A stretch of DNA of 6,347 nucleotides from contig JADBKX010000007.1 of NCBI GenBank assembly GCA_014894735.1, positions 1-6,347 on the forward strand. Reading direction: 5' to 3'. This DNA is from Candidatus Sediminicultor sextus (GTDB lineage: Bacteria; Atribacterota; Phoenicimicrobiia; Phoenicimicrobiales; Phoenicimicrobiaceae). How positions within the stretch are numbered: position 1 is the stretch's first letter; each line of letters begins with the position of its first letter. The translations under genes and the position numbers were made by a program. Below the pieces are notes generated by a model. That model was not told where the DNA came from and ran no database searches. It saw only the letters and a list, made by a program, of their open reading frames with translations. Below, piece by piece: positions 6,062 through 6,347 of this stretch.

Positions 6062-6150
6062 GCCGAAGTGGCGAAATTGGTAGACGCACTGGACTCAAAA
6101 TCCAGCGAGCCTCACAGCTCGTGTCGGTTCGACTCCGACCTTCGGCACCA
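6062..6150 (+). tRNA. tRNA-Leu (anticodon CAA), CCA encoded
   Basis: This complete class II cloverleaf reads UUG codons. The acceptor stem is GCCGAAG (6062-6068) with CTTCGGC (6140-6146). The D-stem is GCG/CGC (6071-6073, 6085-6087) with GG in the loop. The anticodon stem is CTGGA/TCCAG around CTCAAAA, with anticodon CAA at 6096-6098. The long variable arm CGAGC/GCTCG (6106-6110, 6117-6121) is typical of leucine tRNA. The T-arm is GTCGG/CCGAC (6123-6139) with loop TTCGACT. Discriminator A73 (6147), the leucine identity base, is followed by encoded CCA (6148-6150). It is the only plus-strand gene here and is driven by the promoter at 6011-6039. A heptamer array begins six bases after the CCA. 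Confidence 0.97.
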
Positions 6151-6155
6151 CTTTT

Positions 6156-6180
6156 TCGTATATCGTATGTCGTATGTCGT
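6156..6180. repeat. Heptamer tandem array just after tRNA-Leu
   Basis: A partial TCGT is followed by ATATCGT, ATGTCGT and ATGTCGT (6160-6180). The orientation is that of the other left-hand arrays. It begins after a short T-run (6152-6156) that may help end the tRNA transcript. Confidence 0.88.
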
Positions 6181-6217
6181 AAAAAGAATTCAGGAAATAA
6201 GAGTCCTAATTCTATCA

Positions 6218-6246
6218 GGGGGGATACAATAGGCCCCTACTTTTTT
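6218..6246 (+). repeat. GTAGGGG-headed palindromic element, copy 3 (head on minus strand)
   Basis: GGGG (6218-6221) can pair with CCCC (6234-6237) across a 12-base interior, followed by TAC and six T (6241-6246). CAATAGGCCCCTAC plus the T-run matches copy 2 at 3258-3277 with one difference. The outer GGGG arm, which copy 2 has lost, is kept here. A CT-rich tract and a heptamer array follow, the same order as at copy 2. Confidence 0.65.
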
Positions 6247-6274
6247 CTCTCTCTCTTATTTTTATTGCTATATA

Positions 6275-6295
6275 ACTCGATACTTGATACTATCT
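6275..6295. repeat. Short heptamer array in the right-hand spacer
   Basis: Three units, ACTCGAT, ACTTGAT and the more diverged ACTATCT, lie in register after a CT-rich tract. The orientation is that of the other right-hand arrays. Confidence 0.75.
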
Positions 6296-6326
6296 TATCA
6301 TCTGACCTCTCACTTCTGTTTTCTTT

Positions 6327-6347
6327 ACTAAATACTATATACGATAT
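6327..6347. repeat. Heptamer array running off the right edge
   Basis: Units ACTAAAT, ACTATAT and ACGATAT reach the last base of the window. They are preceded by TTTTCTTT, the same lead-in as the array at 3288-3319. The reverse complement matches the array after the tRNA (6156-6180). The array probably continues beyond the window. Confidence 0.85.

Overview
This window comes from an AT-rich bacterial chromosome. It carries four housekeeping genes on the minus strand and one tRNA gene on the plus strand. Read 5'->3' along the minus strand, the order is polA (DNA polymerase I), coaE (dephospho-CoA kinase), ade (adenine deaminase) and the 5' end of uvrB (excinuclease ABC subunit B), which runs off the left edge. 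A tRNA-Leu(CAA) gene is divergent from polA. The polA/coaE neighbourhood is familiar from Firmicutes and related bacteria, often with mutM between them; mutM is absent here. The protein motifs are plainly bacterial. I cannot name the lineage from sequence alone. The AT bias, the adenine deaminase and the repeat-filled spacers would fit an uncultured anaerobe (Atribacterota-like or clostridial), but that is a guess.

Layout: uvrB 5' end (1-221); 325-base spacer; ade (547-2259); 274-base spacer; coaE (2534-3145); 171-base spacer; polA (3317-5983, start moved inward from the longest open frame); a compact divergent promoter region (5984-6061); tRNA-Leu (6062-6150); and a spacer running to the right edge. 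The region between polA and the tRNA has a fully consensus sigma-70 promoter (TTGACA, 17 bases, TATAAT). This promoter serves the tRNA and shows that the first 24 codons of the longest polA frame are probably not translated.

The unusual content is in the spacers. All four spacers that are not the polA/tRNA promoter region carry two arrays of imperfect 7-bp tandem repeats, one near each end. The left arrays read ATATCGT-like on the plus strand, and the right arrays read as the reverse complement (ACGATAT, ACTCGAT, ACTATAT), so each spacer is bracketed by inverted heptamer arrays. Three spacers also hold a small palindromic element with a GTAGGGG head, followed by a pyrimidine-rich tract and then the right-hand array. 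The arrays press right against genes: the stop codons of coaE and polA lie inside heptamer arrays, and the ade stop lies at the end of a separate 8-bp array. The left array of the coaE/ade spacer ends next to the ade Shine-Dalgarno. Either a mobile (MITE-like) or slippage-driven intergenic repeat system fits this layout.

Functionally, polA and uvrB act in DNA repair (gap filling and nucleotide excision), ade in purine salvage and coaE in the last step of coenzyme A synthesis. No intrinsic terminator is convincing in any spacer. The four genes could be co-transcribed, but the spacers are long enough for internal promoters.
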